This document shows, piece by piece, positions 54,863-64,000 of a stretch of 64,000 nt of DNA; position 1 is the first letter of the stretch; each line of letters starts with the position of its first letter. This stretch comes from Bacteroidota bacterium (GTDB lineage: Bacteria; Bacteroidota; Bacteroidia; M30B66). The notes beneath the pieces are model-generated. The model did no database searches. It had not been told where the DNA came from and was given only the letters and a program-made list of their open reading frames with translations. Position numbers and translations under genes: made by a program. The stretch is taken from the NCBI GenBank assembly GCA_947460255.1, contig CANHIS010000010.1, positions 1 through 64,000 of the forward strand, written 5' to 3'.

Positions 54863-55396
54863 ATGAGCAAACAAATTATATACGGCGTTTTCGACGACGA
54901 AGAAGTTCTGATAAGCAGTGCTAAGGCATTGCGAGGACAAGGAGTAAAGATTCGTGATGTATTTTCACCATTTCCTATTCACGGATTAGATCCTGTTATT
55001 GGTATAAAGCCTACTAGACTCTCAAATGCTGCATTTTTTTACGGCATGTTTGGTACGTCTATGGCGGTATTGATGACATGGTACATGATGATTCATGATT
55101 GGCCAATGAATGTTGGTGGTAAGCCTAGTTTTTCTTGGTTTCAGAACATGCCAGCCTTTATTCCAGTTACATTCGAGTTAACTGTTTTTTGCGCAGCGCA
55201 TGGAATGGTACTCAGCTATCTTTTGGTAAACAAAATTTACCCAGGAAGAAAAGCGCACAATCCTGATCCTCGCTCTACTGATGATAAATTTATCATGGAA
55301 ATTCAAACTGCAGACAATAAAAAGGTTGCAGGAAGTGAGATCATCTCAGTACTTAGAAATACTGGGGCCATTGAAATCAATCAAAAAGAACTGTAA
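54863..55396 (+). CDS. actD: Alternative complex III subunit ActD (DUF3341)
   Basis: A 177-residue protein with DUF3341. The N-terminus (IYGVFDDEEVLISSAKALR) is a small soluble domain, then two membrane helices (about 60-80 and 105-130) follow. FSPFPIHGLDPVIG and the DPRSTDDKFIMEI tail are typical. It stabilises the complex. Confidence 0.93.
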   Translation: MSKQIIYGVFDDEEVLISSAKALRGQGVKIRDVFSPFPIHGLDPVIGIKPTRLSNAAFFYGMFGTSMAVLMTWYMMIHDWPMNVGGKPSFSWFQNMPAFIPVTFELTVFCAAHGMVLSYLLVNKIYPGRKAHNPDPRSTDDKFIMEIQTADNKKVAGSEIISVLRNTGAIEINQKEL

Positions 55397-55407
55397 TAAT
55401 CTTACTG

Positions 55408-56073
55408 ATGAAAAAACTGAGTAAACTGATCTTACCGGTATCTATTGTTTTTGCAGGTGGATTGTTTCTTCAATCTTGTACTGGTGATCCATTAAGTCCT
55501 GGTTTAGAATACATGCCAGATATGTATCGAGGACCTGCCTACGAGGCATATGGAGAAAGTCCTTTCAGCGAAAATGGATCTGCTCTAAAACCTGTTGCTG
55601 GAACTGTACCTAGATTTAATGATGAAACGCTCCCTTATTACGAGCCTTATCAATATCCAAATACAAATGAAGGATATGAAGCGGCTGGATTAAGTTTGAC
55701 TAATCCTTACCCTGTTTCTGAGGCTATCTTAGCAAAGGGAAAAACAGTATATACAAACTTCTGCATTCACTGTCATGGTGAAAAAGGTGATGGAAATGGC
55801 ATACTGGTTCAAAAAGACAAATTTGCAGGTGTTCCCTCTTACTACAGTGAGGCTCTTAAACTTCTACCAGAAGGAAAGATGTATCACACATTGTATTTCG
55901 GTAAGAATATGATGGGCTCTCATGCTTCACAAATTAACTACGCTGAACGTTGGGCAGTAGTACATTACGTGCAGAAACTTCGGGCTGAAGGTTTAGGAAC
56001 ATCAATTGCTTCCGACACAACTGCAAAATCACCAATTGATACTACAGCAACAGCTGCTGTAACTAAAAAATAA
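55408..56073 (+). CDS. actE: Alternative complex III subunit ActE, monoheme cytochrome c lipoprotein
   Basis: A 221-residue lipoprotein (lipobox LQSC, Cys24) with one heme site CIHCHGEKGDGNG near residues 119-131 and the axial Met expected near KNMMGSHASQI. It can accept electrons from the ActA/B part. The C-terminal tail is rich in Thr and Ala and is probably disordered. Confidence 0.93.
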   Translation: MKKLSKLILPVSIVFAGGLFLQSCTGDPLSPGLEYMPDMYRGPAYEAYGESPFSENGSALKPVAGTVPRFNDETLPYYEPYQYPNTNEGYEAAGLSLTNPYPVSEAILAKGKTVYTNFCIHCHGEKGDGNGILVQKDKFAGVPSYYSEALKLLPEGKMYHTLYFGKNMMGSHASQINYAERWAVVHYVQKLRAEGLGTSIASDTTAKSPIDTTATAAVTKK

Positions 56074-56103
56074 TTGACCTACGGACGCTTCAACTGAGTC
56101 ACA

Positions 56104-57285
56104 ATGAATTACACATTCACCTCCAAAACCAAAAACATCTGTTTTATCCTGATGGGTATCGGGCTGTTAAGCCTAGCAGGAGGATTTATCGCAGATTCTC
56201 ATCGCGCTTGGCCTACTCTTTTACACAATGCCTTTTTCTTTATGGCGATTGGTCTTGGAGCTTTATTTTTCATGGCAATTCAATACGCCGCCGAAGTGGG
56301 TTGGTCTGCCACAGTGAAAAGACCAATGGAAGCTATTGCTAGTTTTCTACCATACGGAGCTGGTATTTTCGGAATTGTTGTTATCATGTCGGCCTTGCAC
56401 ATGAATCATATCTACCACTGGGCTGATCCAGCAGTTACAACGGAAGGAAGCCCAGAATATGATGAAATAATTGCAGGTAAATCGGCCTTCTTAAACCCTG
56501 TCTTTTACATCATTAGAACAGTTGTTTACTTAGCTGGTTGGGTGCTTTTTTACAGAGCATTTATGAATAGGTCTGAAATTGAACGTCAAGGATATGATGT
56601 AAAAGCTTGGAAGAAAAGCCAAAGCCTAGCAGCTTACTTCTTAGTATTTTTTGCTGTAACATCATCAACTTCATCTTGGGATTGGATCATGTCTATAGAC
56701 ACGCACTGGTTCTCAACACTGTTTGGTTGGTACACCTTTGCAGGTTTCTTTGTTAGTGCGTTAACAATAATCACTTTACTTGTTCTTCACCTAAAAGAAA
56801 AAGGTTTATTGCCAGAAGTAAATGATAGCCATATTCATGACCTTGGAAAGTTCATGTTTGCTTTCTCAGTTTTTTGGACTTACTTATGGTTCTCTCAATT
56901 TATGTTGATTTGGTATTCTAATATTCCTGAGGAAGTAACTTATTACATGGATCGATTCGAGAATTACAAATTCTTGTTCATTTTTAATCTCTTTTTAAAC
57001 TTCTTCTTCCCCTTCCTTGTTTTAATGAAGAGAGCTTCTAAAAGAAACTTTGCTCTATTAAAGGTGGTTGGAGTTATCATTTTGATTGGACATTGGAGCG
57101 ATAACTTTGTTATGATAACACCAGGTGTTTTAAAAGACCACTGGCATCTTGGATGGGTTGAAATTGGAACTATGCTAGGCTTCCTTGGTTTGTTCGGATT
57201 TATCGTGTTAAAGAAGTTATCAAGTCGTCCAGTTGACAATCCAACTCACATTTTCTACGAAGAAAGTGTTCACCACCACATTTAA
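56104..57285 (+). CDS. actF: Alternative complex III subunit ActF
   Basis: A 393-residue integral membrane protein with about ten helices. It contains the family motifs ALHMNHIYHWADP near residue 100 and SSWDWIMSIDTHWFSTLFGW near 196-215. ActF is related to ActC and completes the quinol-binding membrane domain. A His-rich tail (VHHHI) ends the protein. coxB starts 32 bases later. Confidence 0.93.
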   Translation: MNYTFTSKTKNICFILMGIGLLSLAGGFIADSHRAWPTLLHNAFFFMAIGLGALFFMAIQYAAEVGWSATVKRPMEAIASFLPYGAGIFGIVVIMSALHMNHIYHWADPAVTTEGSPEYDEIIAGKSAFLNPVFYIIRTVVYLAGWVLFYRAFMNRSEIERQGYDVKAWKKSQSLAAYFLVFFAVTSSTSSWDWIMSIDTHWFSTLFGWYTFAGFFVSALTIITLLVLHLKEKGLLPEVNDSHIHDLGKFMFAFSVFWTYLWFSQFMLIWYSNIPEEVTYYMDRFENYKFLFIFNLFLNFFFPFLVLMKRASKRNFALLKVVGVIILIGHWSDNFVMITPGVLKDHWHLGWVEIGTMLGFLGLFGFIVLKKLSSRPVDNPTHIFYEESVHHHI

Positions 57286-57317
57286 TTTTCATCATCACCT
57301 AAAAGAACAGCCTGATT

Positions 57318-58349
57318 ATGACTTTTCTGATTCTTGCAGTTATCGTTTTATTTGTGCTCGCGGGTATTCGCGTAATGTCTATTGCTGCTCTTTCAGCTGA
57401 ACTGCGCAACAATAGAAAAGATGACATCATAACCGATGCAGAAAATAGAAACCAAGGGAATCTTTGGGTAGTATTTCTAATTGCCTTCTTCGGCTTCTGC
57501 GCTTGGCAACTTTATGCTTATGGTGATAAGATTCTTCCAGAAGCTGCTTCTGCACACGGTCCAGCTATAGACAATTTGTTCTACACAACGTTAGCTCTCA
57601 TTACTGTTGTTTTTATCCTTACACACATCGTACTAGTTTTCCAAGCATACAAACACGCTGGAAAAACAGGAAAACGTGCTACATACTTTGCGCACAGTAA
57701 CAAACTAGAACTAATCTGGACAGTTATTCCAGCAGTTGTCCTCACAGGACTTATTGCTTACGGATTAACTGTTTGGAACGATGTGATCTATCCAGGCGAC
57801 AAACAAGCCACTGTAATTGAACTTTACTCGAAGCAATTCGATTGGACTGCAAGATATGCCGGTAAAGACAACACCTTAGGAAGATCAGATTTTCGTACGA
57901 TTGGTGAAGGTAATGATCTAGGTCTAATTGAAGATTCGAAATCAGACGATGATATTATCGTTAAGGGCGAATTCCACCTAGTTAAAGGGGAACCAGTTCA
58001 ATTCAAGTTCAGATCAAGAGATGTTATACACAGTGCATATATGCCGCATTTTAGAGCCCAAATGAATTGTGTACCAGGAATGGAAACAATGTTTGAGTTT
58101 ACGCCAACAATCACAACAGCAGAAATGCGCGAAAAATTGAACAATCCTGAATTCAATTACGTTTTACTATGCAACAAAATTTGTGGTGCTGCGCATTACA
58201 ATATGCAAATGGATATCATAGTTGAATCAAAAGAAGATAATTTGAAATGGCTTGCTGAACAAAAAACCTGGGCTCAAACCAAAGCAGCAGCTACACAAAC
58301 AGCAGCAACAAACCAAGAATCAACCGCTACAGCTACATTAGACAAGTAA
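57318..58349 (+). CDS. coxB: Cytochrome c oxidase subunit II
   Basis: A 343-residue subunit II with two membrane helices (about 1-25, 45-65 and a further one near 90; the exact count is uncertain) and a periplasmic CuA domain. The CuA ligands are H238, C285, C289, H293 and M296, in CNKICGAAHYNM. No fused cytochrome c domain is present, unlike caa3-type enzymes, so electrons should arrive from the complex III heme proteins. The C-terminus is a Thr/Ala-rich tail. Confidence 0.94.
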   Translation: MTFLILAVIVLFVLAGIRVMSIAALSAELRNNRKDDIITDAENRNQGNLWVVFLIAFFGFCAWQLYAYGDKILPEAASAHGPAIDNLFYTTLALITVVFILTHIVLVFQAYKHAGKTGKRATYFAHSNKLELIWTVIPAVVLTGLIAYGLTVWNDVIYPGDKQATVIELYSKQFDWTARYAGKDNTLGRSDFRTIGEGNDLGLIEDSKSDDDIIVKGEFHLVKGEPVQFKFRSRDVIHSAYMPHFRAQMNCVPGMETMFEFTPTITTAEMREKLNNPEFNYVLLCNKICGAAHYNMQMDIIVESKEDNLKWLAEQKTWAQTKAAATQTAATNQESTATATLDK

Positions 58350-58392
58350 CAGTCTAAGATTTAAAAGCAAACAAGAAAACACGGAGGCCGAT

Positions 58393-60279
58393 ATGTCAGC
58401 AATGGATTCAAACAACACACACCCTGAACACGATGTTCAGATTCTACCTGGGGTTCACCAACATGAGCATGCTCATGCTCATGCTCATGCTCATGCTCAT
58501 GCTCATGCTCATGATCATGATGATGAACATGAACATCATGATACATTTATTACTAAATACATCTTCACGCAAGATCACAAAATGATTGCGAAGCAGTTCT
58601 TAATGACTGCTATATTTATGGCTGTTATAGCCATGTTAATGTCAATCGTTTTTAGACTTCAACTTGCTTGGCCTGGAAAAAGCTTTCCTATTTTGGAACC
58701 AATTTTAGGGAAATGGGCACCTGGTGGAGTTCTTAATCCAGACTTTTACTTAGCACTCGTTACAATACACGGAACCATCATGGTATTCTTTGTATTGACA
58801 GGTGGTTTGTCTGGAACTTTCTCCAATTTATTGATTCCATTGCAAATTGGTGCACGTGACATGGCTTCTGGATTCCTGAACATGTTATCCTTTTGGTTCT
58901 TTGCAGCTTCTTCTGTTATCATGTTGTTTTCTGTAACAATTGAATCAGGACCAGCGTCAGGTGGATGGACGATCTATCCTCCTTTAAGTGCGCTAGAACA
59001 AGCTATGCCAGGTTCAGGCTTAGGTATGACACTTTGGTTAATTTCAATGACATTGTTTATTGTTTCCTCTTTACTTGGATCGCTTAATTACATTGTTACG
59101 ATCATCAACCTTAGAACTAAAGGTATGTCGATGACAAGATTACCCCTAACTATTTGGGCATTCTTAGTTACTGCTATTTTAGGTGTTCTATCTTTCCCTG
59201 TTCTCTTTGCTGCTGCACTTTTGTTAATTTTTGACCGCAGCTTTGGAACAAGCTTTTACCTCAGTGATATCTATATTGGAGGTCAGGCATTAGAGCATAA
59301 TGGTGGTAGTCCAATTCTTTACGAACACTTGTTTTGGTTCCTAGGTCACCCTGAGGTATATATCGTATTACTTCCTGCACTTGGTATTACTTCTGAAGTA
59401 ATTGCAACAAACGCTCGCAAGCCAATCTTTGGATACCGTGCAATGATTGCCTCAATTTTGGGTATTGCATTTCTTTCTTTCATTGTTTGGGGGCACCACA
59501 TGTTTATTACAGGTATGAATCCATTCTTAGGATCTGTATTTGTTTTCACAACACTCTTGATCGCTATTCCTTCTGCGGTAAAAGCATTCAACTATATCAC
59601 AACCTTGTGGAAAGGAAACATTCAATTTACACCAGGGATGTTATTCGCAATTGGTCTAGTATCTTTCTTCATTACAGGAGGTGTAACTGGACTGATACTA
59701 GGAGATTCTGCATTAGACATTAATTTACATGATACATACTTCGTTGTAGCTCACTTCCACCTTGTTATGGGCTCTGCTGCAATTTTTGGAATGTTCGCAG
59801 GGGTTTATCATTGGTTTCCTAAAATGTTTGGAAGAGTGATGAATAAAAAACTTGGATTTGCTCACTTCTGGCTAACATTTGCTGGAGCATACGGAGTTTT
59901 CTTCCCTATGCACTTCCTCGGATTGGCAGGTGTACCACGTCGTTACTACTCAAACACTGAGTTTCCAATTTTTAATGACTTAGTAGACATTAATGTACTC
60001 GTTACTTGGTTCGCTATTCTAGCTGCAGTATCGCAAATCATTTTCTTGTTTAACTTCTTCTTTAGTGTTTTCAGAGGACAGAAATCTTCTCAAAACCCAT
60101 GGAAATCAAATACGCTTGAATGGACTACACCAGTTGAGCATATTCATGGAAACTGGCCTGGAGAAATTCCTGAAGTGCATCGTTGGGCTTATGATTACAG
60201 CAAGCCAGATAGAGAAGAAGATTTTGTTCTTCAAACAACACCGCTCACTGAAAAGGAGATTGCCGAAGGCGCTCATTAA
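58393..60279 (+). CDS. coxA: Cytochrome c oxidase subunit I (A1-type)
   Basis: The 628-residue catalytic subunit reduces oxygen to water and pumps protons. H319 of GHPEVY binds CuB, HH at 368-369 completes it, and H454 and H456 in VAHFHLV bind the hemes. GHPEV makes it type A1 with the proton-channel Glu. It is unusual in having an N-terminal extension with a His-rich tract: seven AH dipeptides encoded by tandem GCTCAT units at 58471-58512. A Shine-Dalgarno GGAGG lies at 58383-58387, 5 bases before the ATG. No subunit III gene follows. Confidence 0.95.
   Translation: MSAMDSNNTHPEHDVQILPGVHQHEHAHAHAHAHAHAHAHDHDDEHEHHDTFITKYIFTQDHKMIAKQFLMTAIFMAVIAMLMSIVFRLQLAWPGKSFPILEPILGKWAPGGVLNPDFYLALVTIHGTIMVFFVLTGGLSGTFSNLLIPLQIGARDMASGFLNMLSFWFFAASSVIMLFSVTIESGPASGGWTIYPPLSALEQAMPGSGLGMTLWLISMTLFIVSSLLGSLNYIVTIINLRTKGMSMTRLPLTIWAFLVTAILGVLSFPVLFAAALLLIFDRSFGTSFYLSDIYIGGQALEHNGGSPILYEHLFWFLGHPEVYIVLLPALGITSEVIATNARKPIFGYRAMIASILGIAFLSFIVWGHHMFITGMNPFLGSVFVFTTLLIAIPSAVKAFNYITTLWKGNIQFTPGMLFAIGLVSFFITGGVTGLILGDSALDINLHDTYFVVAHFHLVMGSAAIFGMFAGVYHWFPKMFGRVMNKKLGFAHFWLTFAGAYGVFFPMHFLGLAGVPRRYYSNTEFPIFNDLVDINVLVTWFAILAAVSQIIFLFNFFFSVFRGQKSSQNPWKSNTLEWTTPVEHIHGNWPGEIPEVHRWAYDYSKPDREEDFVLQTTPLTEKEIAEGAH
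58465..58518 (+). repeat. Hexanucleotide tandem repeat in coxA
   Basis: Seven exact GCTCAT units (58471-58512) are flanked by GAGCAT (58465-58470) and GATCAT (58513-58518). The period is 6 bases, so changes in copy number would keep the frame and only change the number of Ala-His pairs. Confidence 0.95.
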
Positions 60280-60300
60280 TCAAATAGATGACATTTAATG

Positions 60301-60330
60301 AAACGTCCCGAAAATCTCGGGACGTTTTTA
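60301..60330 (+). terminator. Terminator after coxA
   Basis: AAACGTCCCGA (60301-60311) pairs with TCGGGACGTTT (60317-60327) in an 11-bp stem with a 5-base loop, followed by a T-rich tail. It ends the respiratory operon. The ruvB ATG at 60370 lies beyond it. Confidence 0.85.
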
Positions 60331-60369
60331 TTTTCCACAAGTCGCTTCCTATCAATACATTTGCTCACA

Positions 60370-61401
60370 ATGAACCCAAATCTAGATCCGGAAGAAACCA
60401 ATTTAAGCCCTAAAGAAAAGGAATTTGAAAAGGTACTCAGGCCCGCTTCATTCGAAGATTTTACTGGCCAACAGCAGGTTCTGGATAATTTAAAAGTATT
60501 TGTTGAAGCTGCACGGATGAGAGAAGAGGCTCTCGATCACGTGTTGCTTCATGGGCCACCTGGATTAGGAAAAACAACATTGGCTAATATTATCGCAAAT
60601 GAACTCGGAGTTGGATTTAAAGTTACTTCAGGACCAGTATTAGACAAACCTGGCGATCTTGCTGGTTTACTTACTAATCTAGAGGCTAATGATGTTTTAT
60701 TTATCGACGAGATTCATCGACTAAGTCCAGTCATTGAAGAATATCTTTATTCAGCAATGGAGGATTATCGGATTGACATATTGATCGAAAGCGGGCCAAA
60801 TGCACGAGCAATTCAAATAAACCTAAATCCATTCACTTTAATTGGGGCAACCACGCGTTCAGGATTACTTACTTCTCCCCTACGTGCCAGATTTGGAATT
60901 AATGCCCGATTAGCATACTACGATGCAGCTCTCCTGACTAAGATCATACGCAGGTCTTCGAAGATTTTGAATGTTCACATAAATGAAGATGCAGCAAAAG
61001 AAATTGCTGGCAGAAGCCGAGGAACACCGCGTATTGCTAATGCATTACTAAGAAGAGTTCGAGATTTTGCAATGGTAAAAGGCGACGGCTCAATCACCAA
61101 AGCAATTACCAATATAGCTTTGGATGCCTTAAACGTAGATAAATATGGTTTAGATGAAATGGATAACCGAATCCTGACCACTATTATTCACAAATTTAAA
61201 GGAGGTCCAGTTGGAGTAAATACCATAGCAACAGCATGTGGAGAAGACCCTGAAACAATCGAAGAAGTTTACGAACCTTTCTTAATTCAAGAAGGCTTTA
61301 TTGTTCGTACACCAAGAGGGAGAGAAGTCACTGAATTAGCATATAAACATCTCGGAATTATTCATCAAGGTCGACAAGGTGGATTGTTTGGCGATACATA
61401 G
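60370..61401 (+). CDS. ruvB: Holliday junction branch migration ATPase RuvB
   Basis: RuvB is the motor that drives branch migration with RuvA. The 343-residue protein has [20 protein letters not shown] at the N-terminus, Walker [13 protein letters not shown] near residue 65, Walker B FIDEIHRL, and [12 protein letters not shown] 60370 is preferred, since an in-frame ATG at 60298 would lie before the terminator stem. queG starts 18 bases later. Confidence 0.97.
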   Translation: MNPNLDPEETNLSPKEKEFEKVLRPASFEDFTGQQQVLDNLKVFVEAARMREEALDHVLLHGPPGLGKTTLANIIANELGVGFKVTSGPVLDKPGDLAGLLTNLEANDVLFIDEIHRLSPVIEEYLYSAMEDYRIDILIESGPNARAIQINLNPFTLIGATTRSGLLTSPLRARFGINARLAYYDAALLTKIIRRSSKILNVHINEDAAKEIAGRSRGTPRIANALLRRVRDFAMVKGDGSITKAITNIALDALNVDKYGLDEMDNRILTTIIHKFKGGPVGVNTIATACGEDPETIEEVYEPFLIQEGFIVRTPRGREVTELAYKHLGIIHQGRQGGLFGDT

Positions 61402-61419
61402 ACTCCAGCTAACTACAAA

Positions 61420-62355
61420 ATGACAACTTGCGATATTACAGCTCAGAAAAATACTGATGTGGTGAAGCAACTCGCAAGAAGCTTAGGATTTATGTATTGC
61501 GGTATTTCAAAAGCCGAGCAATTGCAAGAAGAGGCAAGAAATCTCGAACAATGGCTAAACAGAGGAATGCATGGAAAAATGCATTACATGGAAAACCACT
61601 TCGACAAGAGAATCGACCCAAGAATCCTTGTACCCGGAGCAAGATCTGTTGTTTCTCTTTTATTCAACTACCATAATCCTCAAAAACAGATTGATCCTGA
61701 ATCTCCAAAGTTGTCAAGCTATGCGTATGGAGAAGACTACCATTTCGTAATCAAAGAAAAACTGCATTCCCTAGTGGAATCTATCAGAAAAGAAGTTGGT
61801 GATGTGGATGGCCGTGTTTTTGTAGATTCAGCGCCAGTTATGGATAAAGCTTGGGCAGTTAAATCCGGTTTAGGTTGGATGGGAAAAAACACAAATCTCA
61901 TCACAAAGCATTCGGGATCTTGGTTTTTTATCGCCGAAATGATTCTAGACCTACCCTTGATTGCTGATGGCCCAATAAAAGACTACTGCGGATCTTGCAC
62001 AAGATGTATAGATGCTTGCCCAACAAGTGCCATTTCCCCCTACGAAGTGGATGGCAGCAAATGTATTTCCTATTTCACTATCGAACTAAAAGAAGCAATT
62101 CCTGCAGCTATGAAAGGCCAATTCGACAATTGGATGTTCGGCTGTGATATTTGTCAACAGGTTTGCCCTTGGAATCGTTTTGCAAAGCACCATACTGAAC
62201 CAAGGCTGCTTCCTAAGGATGGATTATTGGAAATGCAAAAATCGGATTGGAAAGAGTTATCGGAGGAAGTATTTTCGAAATTTTTCTCAAAATCTGCAGT
62301 TAAAAGAACTGGTATTCTTGGCTTAAAAAGAAATATTGAATTTCTCGAAGATTAA
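61420..62355 (+). CDS. queG: Epoxyqueuosine reductase QueG
   Basis: A 311-residue iron-sulfur and cobalamin enzyme that reduces epoxyqueuosine in tRNA to queuosine. The two 4Fe-4S motifs are [12 protein letters not shown] and [11 protein letters not shown], and [10 protein letters not shown] is typical of the family. The stop overlaps the convergent ubiX gene by 4 bases. Whether other queuosine genes exist is not visible here. Confidence 0.96.
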   Translation: MTTCDITAQKNTDVVKQLARSLGFMYCGISKAEQLQEEARNLEQWLNRGMHGKMHYMENHFDKRIDPRILVPGARSVVSLLFNYHNPQKQIDPESPKLSSYAYGEDYHFVIKEKLHSLVESIRKEVGDVDGRVFVDSAPVMDKAWAVKSGLGWMGKNTNLITKHSGSWFFIAEMILDLPLIADGPIKDYCGSCTRCIDACPTSAISPYEVDGSKCISYFTIELKEAIPAAMKGQFDNWMFGCDICQQVCPWNRFAKHHTEPRLLPKDGLLEMQKSDWKELSEEVFSKFFSKSAVKRTGILGLKRNIEFLED

Positions 62356-62918
62356 GCATCCAGTTGCCATCTGCTCGTTTGTATAGAGAATCCCGCAAGA
62401 TCAAGCACTCGATCTACTACTGTTGAAGCAAGCTCCTTAAAATCATTTGGACGGCTGTAGAAAGATGGGCTTGCAGGGCAAATAATGCCGCCAGCTTCAG
62501 TAACAGTAGCCATGTTTTTAATGTGAATTAAGCTATATGGAGTATCTCTCAATACACAAATAAGTTTCCTTCTTTCTTTCAAAATTACATCAGCAGAACG
62601 CGTAATTAGATCATCCGATAAACCTGCTGCAATACGGCCAAGTGTGCCCATCGAACATGGGCAAATGATCATCGTATCGAATCCTGCAGAGCCTGATGCA
62701 AAAGGTGCAAAGAAATCATCCTTTCCCCAAATCTTCCATGGGAAATTTTCATAATCCTTGTTTTGAAGTTCATATTCCCAAACATCGCGGGCGTTTGAAG
62801 AAAAAACCAAACCGACTTGATCAACTTGATCTTGAATTTGGAGCAATTTTTCCATCAAAACTTGTGCATAAACCGAACCTGATGCTCCGGTAACCGCGAG
62901 AACAATCCTTCTCTTCAT
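62352..62918 (-). CDS. ubiX: Flavin prenyltransferase UbiX
   Basis: A 188-residue flavoprotein-fold protein. The N-terminus [21 protein letters not shown] and the segments [23 protein letters not shown] and [10 protein letters not shown] are diagnostic. UbiX makes prenylated FMN, the cofactor of UbiD-type decarboxylases; no ubiD gene is in the window. It follows the PorT-like gene by 1 base. Confidence 0.95.
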   Translation of the reverse strand: MKRRIVLAVTGASGSVYAQVLMEKLLQIQDQVDQVGLVFSSNARDVWEYELQNKDYENFPWKIWGKDDFFAPFASGSAGFDTMIICPCSMGTLGRIAAGLSDDLITRSADVILKERRKLICVLRDTPYSLIHIKNMATVTEAGGIICPASPSFYSRPNDFKELASTVVDRVLDLAGFSIQTSRWQLDA

Positions 62919-62919
62919 T

Positions 62920-63555
62920 TCAAAATTGGTATAAGAACCTACCCATTACACAATTAGAATATTGACCTCGATTTAAAAATGTTGTGACTTGATTTTGAAA
63001 ATCTCTAACAGGGAAAATACTGTTAATAGACCTTACATTAAATGTCCATTTGTCATCGATCAACCAATTTATTCCAGCATTAAATGAAATGTCCGAACGT
63101 TTAAATTGTTCTACAGGGGCAAAGTTTCCAGTAAGCGGACCATTTTCATCGGCTTCATAAACACCAACCAAGGCACCAAAAGAGAGCCCTGTTTCTAGTG
63201 TGAATCGTTTATGAGCCTTATAGTTGAATACTATCGGAACTTCAATGTAATGAAGGCGCAATCTGTAAAATGAAAAGTCAAGTTCGTTGGGTTTAGGATT
63301 TCGGCGACTCCCTTTAGGGAGATACTCCATCTCCATAACAAGTTTCATTTTCTCATTGATTTGCCTGGAGATCCATAAGCCTCCAATAATTCCAGGCTGA
63401 TTGTATCCAGAAAAATTGTCGCCGGTAATCTGACTTGTATTCAATCCTGCCAAGAGACCAGCCTCGAACTTTTGATTAAAAACTGGCTTCAAAAATGAAA
63501 AGAAAAACCCGGAAACTAAAAGCAACCGGGTTTTAAAAAGTAGGTATTTAAACAT
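62920..63555 (-). CDS. PorT-like outer-membrane beta-barrel protein
   Basis: A 211-residue protein with a signal peptide (about residues 1-28, ending PVFNQ) and an eight-strand-like barrel of the PorT/OMP_b-brl_2 type (KFEAGLLAGLNTSQITGDNF and KMKLVMEMEYLPKGSRR). It is expected in the outer membrane, with unknown cargo. The start at 63555 shares one base with the stop of the Omp28-like gene (TAATG). A terminator-like hairpin lies within the first 17 codons. Confidence 0.75.
   Translation of the reverse strand: MFKYLLFKTRLLLVSGFFFSFLKPVFNQKFEAGLLAGLNTSQITGDNFSGYNQPGIIGGLWISRQINEKMKLVMEMEYLPKGSRRNPKPNELDFSFYRLRLHYIEVPIVFNYKAHKRFTLETGLSFGALVGVYEADENGPLTGNFAPVEQFKRSDISFNAGINWLIDDKWTFNVRSINSIFPVRDFQNQVTTFLNRGQYSNCVMGRFLYQF
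63504..63534 (-). terminator. Terminator-like hairpin inside the PorT-like coding start
   Basis: AAAACCCGG on the minus strand (63534 down to 63526) pairs with CCGGGTTTT (63512 down to 63504) around a 13-base loop. T-rich sequence follows on the minus strand. It lies just after the Omp28-like gene and within codons 8-17 of the PorT-like gene. Confidence 0.5.
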
Positions 63556-64000
63556 TATTCAATGATGTGAACTTCTTCTGCTTGAACAACTTCTCTTGTA
63601 GAAACTTTATATAGTACTGCAACCAATTGAATTTTATTTGCATTCCATTCTGAAGGAAGGTTGAAACTATATTGTGTATTAAATTCTTGACCTGCATTAA
63701 ACGAATTACCAACTGACAAAGGAGTACCCCATGTACCATTCATACTGCCTCTGAAAGCATGACGATGAACATATTCTGGAATATATTGATTAGGGGACGG
63801 AAGTGAGTAATCTGCTTGAGGTCTTACAATACTGTCTTCAGTAATATACACAGCCAATTGCAGAGAATCTGAAATGGAACTCAATATCTTTGAATTAACA
63901 GTGACATCCAACGACCGAGAATCTCCATTATAAGTTGGGTCCATTGTAATCCATGCATCTGCAGGAGTGTTTATGATTTCGTTAACTTTTGAAGCCCAAT
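63555..64000 (-). CDS. Omp28-related outer membrane protein, 5' partial
   Basis: The frame is open from the window edge (WASKVNEIINTPADAWITMD) to the stop at 63555, so only the C-terminal 147 residues are seen. The segment DVTVNSKILSSISDSLQLAV, then YITEDSIVRPQ and FNLPSEWNANKIQLVAVLY, fits the immunoglobulin-like C-terminal part of Omp28 proteins. Such proteins are surface or outer-membrane lipoproteins of unknown function. A methionine at 63944 is internal, because coding upstream continues. Confidence 0.8.
   Translation of the reverse strand, partial: WASKVNEIINTPADAWITMDPTYNGDSRSLDVTVNSKILSSISDSLQLAVYITEDSIVRPQADYSLPSPNQYIPEYVHRHAFRGSMNGTWGTPLSVGNSFNAGQEFNTQYSFNLPSEWNANKIQLVAVLYKVSTREVVQAEEVHIIE

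Noticed and set aside
58471-58512. CRISPR-like or other repeat array
   Set aside because: The units are 6 bases, have no spacers and are in frame in coxA.
58361-58546. Minus-strand reading frame with long His-Glu repeats
   Set aside because: It is only the reverse reading of the coxA hexanucleotide repeat and overlaps the coxA start.

Overview
The window looks like chromosomal DNA from a member of the Bacteroidota, most likely Flavobacteriales or a close relative. The evidence is a low-GC sequence, promoters of the Bacteroidota type (TTG, then 17-23 bp, then TAnnTTTG), a type IX secretion (T9SS) sorting tail, Omp28-like and PorT-like outer membrane proteins, an ExbB-ExbD-ExbD-TonB operon, and an alternative complex III cluster (actABCDEF) joined to a cytochrome oxidase. 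I see no IS element, prophage, CRISPR array or replication origin. Genus and species cannot be fixed from the sequence alone.

Bases 1-8.7 kb (+ strand): the end of a DacB/PBP4 carboxypeptidase, then a SixA-like phosphatase packed against polyphosphate kinase (ppk1), a bifunctional (p)ppGpp synthetase/hydrolase (rel), and an overlapping fur-STAS-purA unit. Bases 8.7-18 kb: ilvE, an OstA-like LPS-transport protein, a frameshifted DMT/DUF486 gene, an M49 metallopeptidase, pruA, and a PspC / potassium channel / RmlD-like trio. Bases 18-26 kb: a ComEA-like HhH protein, apt, a T9SS cargo protein with FG-GAP repeats, yebC, tRNA-Pro(GGG), a DUF962 membrane protein, and an MbnP-like lipoprotein followed by two diheme peroxidases.

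Bases 26-37.4 kb: a beta-barrel protein coupled to a 1040-residue TPR protein, a DedA protein, two phosphatase-type genes, a PiT phosphate transporter, a tyrosine recombinase, ribosomal protein S21 and YajQ. Bases 37.4-43.2 kb (- strand): the operon exbB-exbD-exbD-tonB-small membrane protein-PstS-like-TPR, an energy-coupling system for outer-membrane transport with a phosphate-binding-type lipoprotein inside it. Bases 43.4-48.3 kb: rimP-nusA-infB, preceded by a promoter and a terminator-like hairpin that may be an attenuator.

Bases 48.9-60.3 kb: a respiratory operon. The alternative complex III (ActA-F) takes electrons from menaquinol and passes them through c-type hemes to an A1-type heme-copper oxidase (CoxB, CoxA) that reduces oxygen and pumps protons. 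It ends at a strong terminator. ruvB and queG follow, then on the minus strand an Omp28-like protein (cut by the window edge), a PorT-like barrel and ubiX.

The window is mostly housekeeping. The points most worth following up are the MbnP/diheme-peroxidase cluster, the rimP-nusA-infB leader hairpin, the His-Ala hexanucleotide repeat at the start of CoxA, the PstS-like protein in the TonB operon, and the altered potassium-channel selectivity filter.
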